Assembly (NCBI RefSeq): GCF_001983165.1
Contig: NZ_MNPU01000012.1
Span: forward strand, 62,001 to 126,000
Direction: 5' to 3'
DNA: 64,000 nt
Source: Pseudomonas gessardii
GTDB lineage: Bacteria > Pseudomonadota > Gammaproteobacteria > Pseudomonadales > Pseudomonadaceae
Shown: piece after piece, positions 51,031 through 60,280 of the stretch
How positions within the stretch are numbered: the first letter of the stretch is position 1
Layout of the letters: each line of letters opens with the position of its first letter
The notes under the pieces: generated by a model
Seen by the model: only the letters and a program-made list of their open reading frames with translations
The model's database searches: none
What the model was told of the DNA's origin: nothing
Made by a program: the position numbers and the translations under genes

Positions 51031-51909
51031 CTAATCTTCGCGCAGGCTTTCCCGGACAATCTCCAGAAAAGTCGCCACCACCCGCCGCGAGCTCTGCTCC
51101 TTGAGGCACACCAACGTTTCCTTCATGCGCTGGGTGCAGTCGCGGATGGGCATGGCATACACCCGCGAATCCGCGCCGAATTCCGACGCCGACACCACGC
51201 CCACGCCAATCCCCACCACCACCGCTTCACGGGCGGCCTCGCGGCCTTCCACCTGGATCGCCGGGCGGATGCGCAGCCCGGCCTGGTGCATCTCGCGCTC
51301 CAGGGTCTGCCGGGTCACCGAGCCGGTTTCGCGCAGGACCAGGGGCGTGTCGTCCAGGTCCGCCAGGTCGATGGACTCGCGCCCGGCCCACGGGTGGTTG
51401 CGTGCGACGAACGCCAGCATCGGGTCATCGCGCAGGGGGATCGAGAGCAGGCGCTCATCGTCGACATCGCGCCCCACCAGCGCCAGGTCGGCTTGATAGT
51501 TGTACAGGCGGTACAGTGCATCATCGGTGTTGCCGGTCTCGATCTTCACCGTGATCCCCGGATAGCGTTGGCAGAACCGGGCGATTTGCGGCAGCACATG
51601 CACCGGCGCGTCCACCGCCAGGGTCAGGCTGCCGGTTTGCAAGGCCTTGGAGTCTTGCAGCAGCTCGTGGGCTTCGGCGGCGATGACAAACAGGCGCTGG
51701 GTGATACTCAGCAGGCGCTCCCCCAGGTCGGTCAGGCGCACCGAGCGCTTGTTGCGATGGAACAGCAGCACGCCAAAACGCTCTTCAAGCTTGCGCACCT
51801 GGTCGGAAATGGCCGGCTGGGTGAGGAACAGCCGTTCGGCCGCCAGGGTAAAGCTGCCGTGGACGGCCACGGCGTGGAAGGCTTTGAGTTGGGCATGGGA
51901 TACCGGCAT
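51031..51909 (-). CDS. LysR-family regulator, phosphonate-type
   Basis: 292 residues with HTH AQLKAFHAVAVHGSFTLAAERLFLTQPAISDQVRKLEER and a substrate domain RYPGITVKIETGNTDDALY. Closely similar in its C-terminal half to the LysR at 47171. Divergent from the OPA transporter at 52176 across a 266-base region, which it probably regulates. Confidence 0.9.
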   Translation of the reverse strand: MPVSHAQLKAFHAVAVHGSFTLAAERLFLTQPAISDQVRKLEERFGVLLFHRNKRSVRLTDLGERLLSITQRLFVIAAEAHELLQDSKALQTGSLTLAVDAPVHVLPQIARFCQRYPGITVKIETGNTDDALYRLYNYQADLALVGRDVDDERLLSIPLRDDPMLAFVARNHPWAGRESIDLADLDDTPLVLRETGSVTRQTLEREMHQAGLRIRPAIQVEGREAAREAVVVGIGVGVVSASEFGADSRVYAMPIRDCTQRMKETLVCLKEQSSRRVVATFLEIVRESLRED

Positions 51910-52175
51910 GGCACGACCTCTTACAAGCTGAGCTTATATTTGAAATACGATAAATCGATTTTACCTATTAGTCAGCCATTGCTTTGATAGCCCCCAGTCG
52001 CCGCAGGTTGAGTCCTACAACTTCGGCGACCATGGGCCCTTGCGCGCAACCTTGCAGGACTCATCTGACCAGTACCCGGCGCCCTGCGACCCGGTACTGC
52101 AGTGCAAAACAATAACAACACAGGCAATTGCTTCTCGACTCTGCCGGCACACTCACACCTGAGGTCAGAACCACC

Positions 52176-53501
52176 ATGAATATCCCTATGGGTAGCATCA
52201 AGCGTTGGCGCGTGCAGATTTTCGCCATCACCTGGCTGGCCTATGCCGCCTTCTATTTCACCCGCAAAGCGTTTTCCGTGGCCAAGTTGGGGATCGTCGA
52301 CGATCCGAGCTTCCCGCTGGACAAGATGATGATGGCCAACCTGGATGGCCTGTACCTGGCGGCCTATGCCGTCGGCCAGTTCACCTGGGGCATGCTCGCC
52401 GACCGTTTCGGCCCACGGGTCGTGGTGTTGGGCGGGCTGGTGATTTCGGCGGCCGCTGCCCTGGTCATGGGCACGTTTGCCACCTTGCCGATCTTTGTCA
52501 CGTGCATGTTGATCCAGGGGCTGGCGCAGTCCACCGGCTGGTCGGGGCTGTGCAAGAACCTTGGCAGTTTCTTCCCGGCGCAACAGCGCGGGCGGGTGCT
52601 GGGGTTGTGGAGCTCGTGCTATGCGTTTGGCGGCCTGGTGGCCTCGCCGTTTGCCGGCTGGTGGGCCTATACCCTGATCGGCAGCTGGCATGCGGCATTT
52701 ATCTCCAGTGCCGCCGTGGTGGCGGTGGTGGCGGTGCTGTTCTTTATCTTCCAGCGCAACACGCCACAGGACGTCGGCCTGCCGGAAGTAGAGCCCGAAC
52801 CGGCAATGAGTGCGCAAGAGCAGGCGGCGGCGAAGAAAATCAGCATCCTTGAGCCGTTGCGCGCAATCTTGCGCAACCGCACGGTGCTGACCCTGGGCCT
52901 GGCGTACTTCCTGTTGAAACCGGCGCGTTACGCGATCCTGTTGTGGGGCCCGGTGATTGTCTATGAGCAGATGCCCTCGGTGGGCAAGGTCGGCGCGGCC
53001 ATTGTGCCGACGGCGTTCGAGCTGGCGGGGTTGCTGGGGCCGATCATGATTGGCCTGGCATCCGACAAACTGTTTGGCGCCCGACGCATGCCGGCTTGCG
53101 TCCTCAGCCTGTTGGCGCTGACCGTGTCCCTGGCGCTGTTTATGGGGGCGTTGCATACCGGCAGCGTGATGCTGGTGATGGCCTTGCTGTTTGTCATGGG
53201 CCTGACCCTGTACGGGCCGGACTCGATGATCAGCAGCACCGCGGCGATCGACTTCGGCACGGCCAAGGCCGGCGCCACGGCGGCGGGCTTCGTCAATGGT
53301 TGCGGTTCGGTGGGGGCGATCCTCGGTGGCCTGTTGCCGGGCTACTTCGACACGGTAACGGTATTTATCGTGTTCGCCGGCGCCGCGTTGTTTTCCGCAC
53401 TGGTGCTGATGCCCTATTGGAACGCCCGGCCTGCGGTATTGGCGCAAGTGGGCGACTTTGTGCCGGATCGCACTGTGGCGATCAAACCCCTGCGCACCTG
53501 A
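52176..53501 (+). CDS. OPA-family MFS transporter (GlpT/UhpT-like)
   Basis: Inner-membrane antiporter of 441 residues with 12 hydrophobic segments. Start WRVQIFAITWLAYAAFYFTRKAFSVAK resembles GlpT, including the arginine used to bind phosphate groups; DRFGPRVVVLGGL is the loop motif. Members exchange organophosphates for phosphate. Next to a phosphonate-type LysR, and near phnWX, uptake of 2-aminoethylphosphonate or a related organophosphonate is likely. ATG at 52176 with GAGGT upstream. Confidence 0.88.
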   Translation: MNIPMGSIKRWRVQIFAITWLAYAAFYFTRKAFSVAKLGIVDDPSFPLDKMMMANLDGLYLAAYAVGQFTWGMLADRFGPRVVVLGGLVISAAAALVMGTFATLPIFVTCMLIQGLAQSTGWSGLCKNLGSFFPAQQRGRVLGLWSSCYAFGGLVASPFAGWWAYTLIGSWHAAFISSAAVVAVVAVLFFIFQRNTPQDVGLPEVEPEPAMSAQEQAAAKKISILEPLRAILRNRTVLTLGLAYFLLKPARYAILLWGPVIVYEQMPSVGKVGAAIVPTAFELAGLLGPIMIGLASDKLFGARRMPACVLSLLALTVSLALFMGALHTGSVMLVMALLFVMGLTLYGPDSMISSTAAIDFGTAKAGATAAGFVNGCGSVGAILGGLLPGYFDTVTVFIVFAGAALFSALVLMPYWNARPAVLAQVGDFVPDRTVAIKPLRT

Positions 53502-53619
53502 GGCGCCTGCAACGCTGGCCGGTTTTTTGGTGGAACGATGGGGGCTTGCCCTATAAACTCTGCGGCCAAAGCGCCGGCCAGTAGACGTCTCGGCGCCACG
53601 GATATCAAGAGAGTGAGTC

Positions 53620-54327
53620 ATGGGCGCACAGTGGAAGGTTAAACATAAAGAAGCGGCATCCAATGCCAAGGGCAAAATCTTCGGCAAGCTGGTGAAAGAG
53701 ATCACCATTGCCGCCCGTAACGGTGCGGACACCGCGACCAACGCCCACCTGCGTCTGGTGGTCGAGCAGGCCAAGAAGGCCTCGATGCCCAAGGAAACCC
53801 TGGAACGCGCGATCAAGAAAGGCGCGGGCCTGCTGGGCGAGACCGTGCAGTACCATCGCGTGACCTACGAAGGGTTTGCCCCGCACCAGGTGCCGTTGAT
53901 CGTTGAATGCGTGACCGACAACATCAACCGCACCGTGGCGGAAATCCGCGTGGCGTTCCGCAAGGGGCAACTGGGGGCTTCGGGCTCGGTGGCCTGGGAC
54001 TTCAACCACGTGGGGCTGATCGAGGCCTCGCCGGATACCCCGGACGCCGACCCGGAAATGGCCGCCATCGAAGCTGGCGCCCAGGACTTTGAAGACGGTG
54101 AAGAAGAGGGCACGACCCTGTTCATCACCGAGACCACGGACCTGGACGCGGTGCAGAAAGCCTTGCCGGAGCAGGGGTTTACCGTGTTGTCGGCGAAGTT
54201 GGGCTACCTCGCGAAAAACCCGGTCAGCGGGCTGAGCGACGAGCAGATGGCCGAAGTCGAAGCCTTCCTGGAAGGCCTGGACAACCATGATGATGTGCAG
54301 GATATGTTCGTCGGCCTGGCGGGCTAA
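53620..54327 (+). CDS. YebC/PmpR-family protein (second paralogue type)
   Basis: 235 residues with the YebC core ([70 protein letters not shown]). Members act as DNA-binding regulators and, as recently recognised, as translation factors relieving stalling at proline stretches. The canonical yebC lies next to ruvC; this locus has no ruv genes, so it is the YeeN-type paralogue. Monocistronic. Confidence 0.9.
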   Translation: MGAQWKVKHKEAASNAKGKIFGKLVKEITIAARNGADTATNAHLRLVVEQAKKASMPKETLERAIKKGAGLLGETVQYHRVTYEGFAPHQVPLIVECVTDNINRTVAEIRVAFRKGQLGASGSVAWDFNHVGLIEASPDTPDADPEMAAIEAGAQDFEDGEEEGTTLFITETTDLDAVQKALPEQGFTVLSAKLGYLAKNPVSGLSDEQMAEVEAFLEGLDNHDDVQDMFVGLAG

Positions 54328-54357
54328 GCCCGGCCTGGAATTATGGGCGCAGACTCG

Positions 54358-54450
54358 TGTGGGAGCGGGCTTGCTCGCGATAGCGGTGGGTCAGCCAGCT
54401 GATGTGCCATCTGATACACCGCAATCGCGGGCAAGCCCGCTCCCACATTT
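54358..54450. repeat. REP pair
   Basis: GTGGGAGCGGGCTTGCTCGCGATAG at 54358 and its counterpart ATCGCGGGCAAGCCCGCTCCCACATTT ending at 54450, with a ~40-base spacer. It lies between the convergent yebC-like and kinase genes. Confidence 0.88.
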
Positions 54451-54460
54451 GCAGGGCGTT

Positions 54461-55765
54461 TCAGAGTGAGGACAGCAGTGTCTCAATCTCTTCGAACGCC
54501 GGTCGCGCCAGCACCTGCGGCTGGCAGCAACTGTCACGCAGCGCCTCCAGCACCTGGCGCTGTGCATCGCTCAGGCCTGCGTCAATCCGCTCCAGCAACT
54601 CCCCCAGCAACACCCCGAATGCCCGCACTTCAATGCGCTGCAATGCCCTGGTTTCCAAGGTGTCTGCCGTGGCGTGGAAAGATGCCGCGCCAAAGTCCCC
54701 GAGCAGGCAATCGCCTTGGGCATTCCACAGGATATTGTGCCCATACAGGTCGCCATGGGTAATGCCGTGCCGGTGCAGATGCGCCGCTACGGAGGCGATG
54801 CCGCGCGCCATGCGCAATGCCACTTCCAGGCTGAAACGGGTGGCAGGCTCGTAGATGTCCCGGGTGCAGGACGCCAGGCTGGGCAGGCCGGCGAGGTTGC
54901 GGTAGCTCGGGTCGATCAGGTCCATCACCAGGGCGGCCTGGTCAGCGGGGTGGCCGACCACGCGGCCTTGCACCTTGATCAGGTTGGGGTGCAGCCCGGC
55001 GGCAATACAGGCCTGCATTTCGTGCAGCGGTGAACCGTCGCTGGTGATGGTGCCCTTGTAGAGTTTGACCGCGACCGGCTCGTTCGACGGTTTGCGCAGC
55101 GCCTTGTGAATCACGCCTGAAGCGCCTTCGCCCAGCACGTCGGCCAGCTCCAGCTCGGCCCAGGGAATATTCGGCGTCGCGTCATCAGTTGCCACGTCCA
55201 CCGCGCTTTCCACCGGGTTGCCGGCATAGGCCAGCCAGGTCAGGCGCGGCAGTGTCAGCAGCCAGTGCGGTAATTGCGTCAGGCGGTTGGAGGCGATGCG
55301 CAGCAGTTCGAGGTTATGGCACTGGGCCAGGCTGGCCGGCAATTGCTCCAGGCGGTTGCCGGCCAGCATGAGTTTTTGCAGCAGTGGCCGCTCACCGAGT
55401 GCGTCCGGCAACTGGCGGATGCGGTTATCGGTGAGGATCAGCCAGCGCAACGAGAGCGGGAGTGCGGCGGCGGGCACCTGTTCGATCTGGTTGGCCTTGA
55501 AGCCGACCATGCTCAACTGCGGGCATTGGCCCAGGCACGCCGGCAGTTCGGTGAAGTTGTTGTCCGAGCAAAACAGCACGCGCAAGTGGGGCAGGCGGTG
55601 CAGGTCGTCCGGCAGGCTGCTCAGGGCATTGCCACTGAGGTTGAGGATTTCCAGGGAGTCGGCCAGGTCGAAGATTTCCCGGGGGAACTGCGTCAGGCCG
55701 CAGGACAGGTCCAGGCGCTTGATGCCAGCCAGTTGGCCAGCCTTGAGTTGGGCAAGGGTATCCAT
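54461..55765 (-). CDS. Leucine-rich-repeat protein with C-terminal protein kinase domain
   Basis: 434 residues. About eight LRR units of ~23 residues (for example LEILNLSGNALSSLPDDLHRL) fill residues 14-195. A Hanks-type kinase follows: glycine loop GEGASGVIHKA, VAVKLYKG with the ATP lysine, catalytic GDLYGHNIL (HGD in place of HRD) and GDFGAASF for metal binding. No signal peptide or TM, so cytosolic. The combination resembles plant-type receptors but is a small bacterial family known in Pseudomonas. Substrate unknown. Starts at ATG 55765; REP pair lies after its stop. Confidence 0.88.
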   Translation of the reverse strand: MDTLAQLKAGQLAGIKRLDLSCGLTQFPREIFDLADSLEILNLSGNALSSLPDDLHRLPHLRVLFCSDNNFTELPACLGQCPQLSMVGFKANQIEQVPAAALPLSLRWLILTDNRIRQLPDALGERPLLQKLMLAGNRLEQLPASLAQCHNLELLRIASNRLTQLPHWLLTLPRLTWLAYAGNPVESAVDVATDDATPNIPWAELELADVLGEGASGVIHKALRKPSNEPVAVKLYKGTITSDGSPLHEMQACIAAGLHPNLIKVQGRVVGHPADQAALVMDLIDPSYRNLAGLPSLASCTRDIYEPATRFSLEVALRMARGIASVAAHLHRHGITHGDLYGHNILWNAQGDCLLGDFGAASFHATADTLETRALQRIEVRAFGVLLGELLERIDAGLSDAQRQVLEALRDSCCQPQVLARPAFEEIETLLSSL

Positions 55766-56052
55766 GAACAGCTTAGGTCACTCGACAGGGGCAAAGGGGC
55801 TCATGATAGCGGCTTGAGCGCCAGCGAGCTGACTTGTTGCAACTGCCCCGGCCTGGCAGGCGATGGGGCGGTGTTGAGGGAAACGCCTACCGGCAAAGGT
55901 TGTTCCATCTGTAGGAAAAGTAAGCGTTATAGAGAGTCTTGGTCTCTATCGTTTGTGGGCTCTCGTGGCCCTGTAATGTCGTGAATTGTCCTCAGTCCAG
56001 CCCTCTGCCTGCCCGAACACTGTGAGGCAGGGGCCAGATGAGGAGTTGACCC

Positions 56053-57660
56053 ATGATATCGGCGACAACAGCGGATAGCGGATTTGCTTGCACCAAGGCA
56101 CTGGGCCATTTGCCCATTATCCAGCGTAATACCCTTGAAGCCTGGGGATGCGGGCCGGCACGGCCACTGCCGTACGCGTGTATACACCAGGCGTTCGAGG
56201 CGCATGCAGCGGCAACCCCCCATGGGATCGCCGCGCTCTGGCGGGGCCAGAGCATCAGCTATGAGCAGTTGAACCGCCAGGCCGACCGGCTGGCCCGGCA
56301 CCTGATCGAGCAGGGGGTGGTGGCGGGCGACACGGTGGCGCTGTTTGTCGAGCGATCGATCCCCATGCTGGTGGGGATGCTTGCGGTGCTGAAGATTGGT
56401 GCGGCCTACGTACCGCAAGATGCCAGGATCACCCCGCCGGCGCAGTTGGCGATGATCCTTGGGGCGTTGTCGAGTACCGTGGTACTGACCTTGTCGGGGT
56501 TCAAGGATCGCCTGCCGCTGGCAGCGGGCCAGCCGTGTGTGTGCCTGGATGAGTTCCTGGCACAACAGCCGTGGGTGGCGCAGGCGTGCGCGCTGAACGT
56601 TGCCGCGCCGGACCCTGCCAGCCTGTGCTTTGTACTGTTTACCTCCGGGACGACAGGGCGGCCCAATGGCGTACGGGTGACCCACCGCAATGTCTGCAAT
56701 CTTGTGCTGACGGCACCGGGCAACCTGGGAATCAAGCCGGGCATGCAGGTCGGGCAAATCCTTAATATCGCGTTTGACATGGCCGCCTGGGAAATCCTCG
56801 GCTGCCTGGCCCATGGGGCGACGTTGCATATCCGCCAGCAAGACATCGGCGAAACGGCCCGCCAGTGCCAGGTGCTGATCGCCACCCCATCGATACTCGC
56901 CACCCTGGACCCCCAGCGGTGCCCCACGCTTGAGGTGGTGGCGGTAGCGGGGGAGCCATGCCCGCAGGCCCTGGCGGATCGCTGGGCGGCCCATTGCACC
57001 TTCTACAACGGGTGCGGGCCCACCGAAACCACCATCGTCAATACTCTGCATCGGCATGTACCAGGGGCACCATTGACCATCGGTAAACCGACGCCCAACA
57101 ACACGGTGTATGTGCTGGATGAACACGGCCAGGCCTGCGCGCCGGGGGAAGTGGGGGAGATGTGGGCCGGGGGCGACGGGGTGACGGCGGGCTATCTGCA
57201 GGACCCACTGTTGACCGCGCAGCGCTATCGTCCCGACCCGTTCCTGGCGACGGGGCGGATGATGTTTCGCACGCGGGACCTGGGGCGCTGGACGGACGAG
57301 GGGGCCCTGGAGCATCTGGGGCGGGTCGACGACCAGGTCAAGGTCCGCGGGTTTCGCGTGGAGTTGGACGCGGTGGCCAGCACGCTGGAGGCCAGTGGCG
57401 CTTGTAGCCGGGCGGTGGCGCTGAAACTCGACAGCCAGCACCTGGTGGCGTTTGTGACACCCGCCACGGTGGACATTCCGGCCGCCAGGCAGTCCTGTGT
57501 GCAACGGCTGGCCTACTACTGTGTACCCGCCGTGATTTTTGCCCTGGACCACTTGCCACTGACGGCGCGCGGCAAGCTCGACAAGGCCTTGCTGTTGCAA
57601 TGGGCCCGCGACAGCGAGGAGGGGCGCCGACTGGCCCTGAAAGCCGGTGAGCGAGCATGA
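56053..57660 (+). CDS. Stand-alone NRPS-type adenylation (AMP-forming) enzyme
   Basis: Predicted to activate an amino or aryl acid as acyl-adenylate. The 535-residue protein contains only an adenylation domain: A3 FTSGTTGRPNGVRVTH (from about residue 195), A4 FDMAAWEILG, A5 NGCGPTETTI, A7 FRTRDLGRW, A8 DDQVKVRGFRVEL and the catalytic Lys508 in ARGKLDK. The Asp in FDMAAW points to an alpha-amino acid substrate. No carrier, condensation or reductase domain follows. The stop overlaps the start of the next gene (ATGA at 57657). AGGAGTTG lies before the ATG. The alternative, a stray siderophore gene, is not supported by neighbours. Confidence 0.88.
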   Translation: MISATTADSGFACTKALGHLPIIQRNTLEAWGCGPARPLPYACIHQAFEAHAAATPHGIAALWRGQSISYEQLNRQADRLARHLIEQGVVAGDTVALFVERSIPMLVGMLAVLKIGAAYVPQDARITPPAQLAMILGALSSTVVLTLSGFKDRLPLAAGQPCVCLDEFLAQQPWVAQACALNVAAPDPASLCFVLFTSGTTGRPNGVRVTHRNVCNLVLTAPGNLGIKPGMQVGQILNIAFDMAAWEILGCLAHGATLHIRQQDIGETARQCQVLIATPSILATLDPQRCPTLEVVAVAGEPCPQALADRWAAHCTFYNGCGPTETTIVNTLHRHVPGAPLTIGKPTPNNTVYVLDEHGQACAPGEVGEMWAGGDGVTAGYLQDPLLTAQRYRPDPFLATGRMMFRTRDLGRWTDEGALEHLGRVDDQVKVRGFRVELDAVASTLEASGACSRAVALKLDSQHLVAFVTPATVDIPAARQSCVQRLAYYCVPAVIFALDHLPLTARGKLDKALLLQWARDSEEGRRLALKAGERA

Positions 57661-58934
57661 TTGAGCGGTGGATGGCGACAGTGGTGCCCGCCCGGCCGGG
57701 CGGGTGGCGGCGCTGGTGTGGCTTGCCGATATTTTCCCATTACAACCGGCTGGTGGTGTTGGTGCTGCTGGGCAATGGCTGGTATGCGTTCTGCGGCTTG
57801 GAACTGCCCGAGATCGACGTGCCGCAGGTGTCGATGCTGGTGATGATCAACCTGTCCCTGGCAATCCTGGTGCGCCAGCAGTATGTGATCAATGGGCTGT
57901 TCTGGCTGGCGACGCGCATTCCGGTGAGCTGGCCACTGTATGTGCGCCGCCACGCCGCCAAGGTCTATCACCTGGGCGGGCTGCACAGCGGCGGTGCGCT
58001 GGCGGCGACGCTGTGGTTCGCCGTGCTGGTCGGCAGCCAGGGCTGGCGATATCTGCAACAGCCGCAGAGTGTTTCGGCGCCGTGGTTGCTGGTCAGTGCG
58101 GCACTGTTGGGCTTGTTGCTGCTGATGGTGCTCATGGCGCAGCCGGGGATCCGCCGTCGCTTTCACAATGGCTTTGAGCGTGTGCACCGGTTTGCGGGGT
58201 GGGGGGCCTTGCTGCTGTTCTGGGTGCAGGCCCTGCTGGCCGAGGCCCCTGCGGCGGCGTTGTGGGTGCTACTGGTGCTGACCTTCAGTATTGCCCTGCC
58301 TTGGTTGCGGTTGCGCAAAGTGGCGATCAGTCATCAGCGGCCTTCCGGCCATGCCGTGATCAGCACATTGCGACACACCACGCCCTTTGCCGGCTCGTCT
58401 ACGGCCATCAGCCTGCAGCCGCTGCTGGAGTGGCATTCATTTGCCAATATCCCGGCCCCGGGCCAGCCGGGCTTTCGCCTGATCATTTCCAGGGCCGGGG
58501 ACTGGACGGGGCGTTTTATCGAGCAGAGGCCGTCCCATGTGTGGGTCAAGGGCATCACCACAGCGGGGGTGGCCCATGTCGAGACCTTGTTCAGGTCGGT
58601 GGTGTATATCGCCACCGGCAGCGGTATTGGCCCGGTGATGCCGCACTTGTTGGCGAGGCAGGTGCCGATCCAGTTGGTATGGTCCACCCGCAGCCCGGCC
58701 AAGACCTATGGCGAGGAATTGGTCGCAGAAATCCTCCGTGCACAACCCCACGCTGTGATCTGGGATACCGATGTACGGGGCAAGCCTGACCTGGTGCAAC
58801 TGGCCTACGCCGCGGTGCAGGATGTGGGGGCCGAAGCGGTGATCTGTATCGCCAACCAGGCGTTGACGCGCCGGGTGGTGGAGGAAATGGAGGCGCGGGG
58901 GATTGCGGCTTATGGCGCGATCTGGGATTCCTGA
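57657..58934 (+). CDS. Membrane flavoprotein, ferric-reductase/TmpA-like
   Basis: 425 residues, translationally coupled to the adenylation gene. The N-terminal ~225 residues contain about six hydrophobic segments with histidine pairs (RRHAAKVYHLGGLHSGG; HNGFERVHRF) suited to heme or structural roles. The C-terminal ~190 residues are a ferredoxin-NADP reductase-like unit with the pyridine-nucleotide motif IATGSGIGPVMPHL near residue 318. The usual FAD motif RxYS is not evident. This architecture resembles the Aspergillus TmpA/TmpB proteins, where an adenylation domain is joined to such a membrane flavoprotein (recalled). Product unknown. Confidence 0.8.
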   Translation: MIERWMATVVPARPGGWRRWCGLPIFSHYNRLVVLVLLGNGWYAFCGLELPEIDVPQVSMLVMINLSLAILVRQQYVINGLFWLATRIPVSWPLYVRRHAAKVYHLGGLHSGGALAATLWFAVLVGSQGWRYLQQPQSVSAPWLLVSAALLGLLLLMVLMAQPGIRRRFHNGFERVHRFAGWGALLLFWVQALLAEAPAAALWVLLVLTFSIALPWLRLRKVAISHQRPSGHAVISTLRHTTPFAGSSTAISLQPLLEWHSFANIPAPGQPGFRLIISRAGDWTGRFIEQRPSHVWVKGITTAGVAHVETLFRSVVYIATGSGIGPVMPHLLARQVPIQLVWSTRSPAKTYGEELVAEILRAQPHAVIWDTDVRGKPDLVQLAYAAVQDVGAEAVICIANQALTRRVVEEMEARGIAAYGAIWDS

Positions 58935-58952
58935 GCAAAAGGCCTGCATCCC

Positions 58953-60182
58953 CTATGGGCTGTTGCTGCATTTGGCGGCGGCGTTGTTCCTGGGTTGGAC
59001 TGGCCGTGACAAGGGCTGCGCCGCCAGGGTCGCCCGCCAGTACACCAGGGCCAGTAGATTGATGGCGGCACCCAGGGCACAAACGCCGAGCCAGCCGCCC
59101 CAAGCGTACATCAAGGTGGCGCCGAGCGAGCCCAGGGCGCTGCCCGCCGAGTAGAACAGCATGTAGCCGGCCGCCAGTCGGCTCTGGGCTTGGGGGCGCA
59201 CGCTGTAGATCAGGCTCTGGCTGGTGACATGCACAGCTTGCAGGCCGAGGTCGAAGGCAATCACTCCGAGAAACAGCGCCCACAACGACGACTGGGTGAA
59301 GGCGATGAGCAGCCAGGACAGCAGCATCAACGCCAGGGCCATGCCGCTGGTCCACTGCGCCCAGCCTCGGTCCGCCAGGCGCCCGGCATGGGCCGCGCCC
59401 AGCGCGCCGACGGCACCGGCGAGGCCGAACAGGCCGATCTGGGTGTGGGACAACGACAGGGGCGGGGTGCTCAGGGGCAACACCAGCGGGGTCCAGAGCA
59501 CGGTGCCAGCGGCAAAAACCAGGCACGCCAGCACGGCACGATCGCGCAGCACTTTTTCTTCGCGCAACAGGCGGAACACCGAGCCGAGCAACTGGCGATA
59601 GGTGCCTGGCGCCCGGGGTTGTTCGGTGGTGGGCAAGACGCGCCAGAGCAAGAGCGCCATCAGCAAGGTCAAGCCAGCCGACAACAGGTACACCGAGCGC
59701 CAGCCGGCCAGGTCCGCCATGATCCCGGACACCGTGCGCGCCAGCAGCAGGCCGACCACGATGCCACTGGTCACCAGGCCCACCACATGCCCCCGTTGCT
59801 CGGGCCGCGCCAGGTTGGCGGCATAGGCCACCAGCACCTGGGCCACCACCGCGAGCAGGCCCGTCAGCAGCAGGCCGGCCAGAAACCCAACGCGGCTGTT
59901 AGAGAGGGCCACCAGCAACACCGCGCCAGTGGACAGCAGTAACTGGCCGACGATCAAGTGCCGCCGGTTGAGCAGATCGCCCAATGGCACCAGCAGTAAC
60001 AAACCGACGCCATAGCCGACCTGGGTCAGGCTGATCACGATGCCGACAGTGGCAGGGGCCATGGCGAATGTCGTGGCCATGGCATCGAGCAGGGGCTGGG
60101 CGTAATAGACATTCGCCACCGACAAGCCACAGGCCATGGCGAATAGCAGCACCACGGCGCCGCTTAAAGAGGATTGAGGCAT
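58953..60182 (-). CDS. MFS transporter, 12-TM (YfcJ/EntS-like efflux)
   Basis: 409 residues with 12 hydrophobic segments. Start ACGLSVANVYYAQPLLDAMA and GDLLNRRHLIVGQLLL are typical of the family with 'NVYYAQPLL' efflux proteins. It converges on the flavoprotein gene, 18 bases apart, and is divergent from the HxlR gene at 60281, its probable regulator. It could export the product of the adenylation pair or act independently. Confidence 0.88.
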   Translation of the reverse strand: MPQSSLSGAVVLLFAMACGLSVANVYYAQPLLDAMATTFAMAPATVGIVISLTQVGYGVGLLLLVPLGDLLNRRHLIVGQLLLSTGAVLLVALSNSRVGFLAGLLLTGLLAVVAQVLVAYAANLARPEQRGHVVGLVTSGIVVGLLLARTVSGIMADLAGWRSVYLLSAGLTLLMALLLWRVLPTTEQPRAPGTYRQLLGSVFRLLREEKVLRDRAVLACLVFAAGTVLWTPLVLPLSTPPLSLSHTQIGLFGLAGAVGALGAAHAGRLADRGWAQWTSGMALALMLLSWLLIAFTQSSLWALFLGVIAFDLGLQAVHVTSQSLIYSVRPQAQSRLAAGYMLFYSAGSALGSLGATLMYAWGGWLGVCALGAAINLLALVYWRATLAAQPLSRPVQPRNNAAAKCSNSP

Positions 60183-60210
60183 GCTGGGTCCTGATTTTGG
60201 TTTTAAAATG

Positions 60211-60240
60211 AAACTGGTTGTACGGTAGGTATTCCAGTTT
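60211..60240. promoter_or_regulatory. Candidate HxlR operator
   Basis: AAACTGG-N16-CCAGTTT lies in the 98-base divergent region between the MFS and hxlR starts, a typical location for HxlR autoregulation. The flanking bases extend the symmetry by two of three positions. Confidence 0.6.
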
Positions 60241-60280
60241 TATATTGCAACTACATTATTCAGTCAGGCAGGCACCAGTC

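Noticed and set aside
55927..57600. 557-residue antisense ORF opposite the adenylation enzyme
   Set aside because: All A-domain core motifs lie on the plus strand; the minus frame shows no domain.
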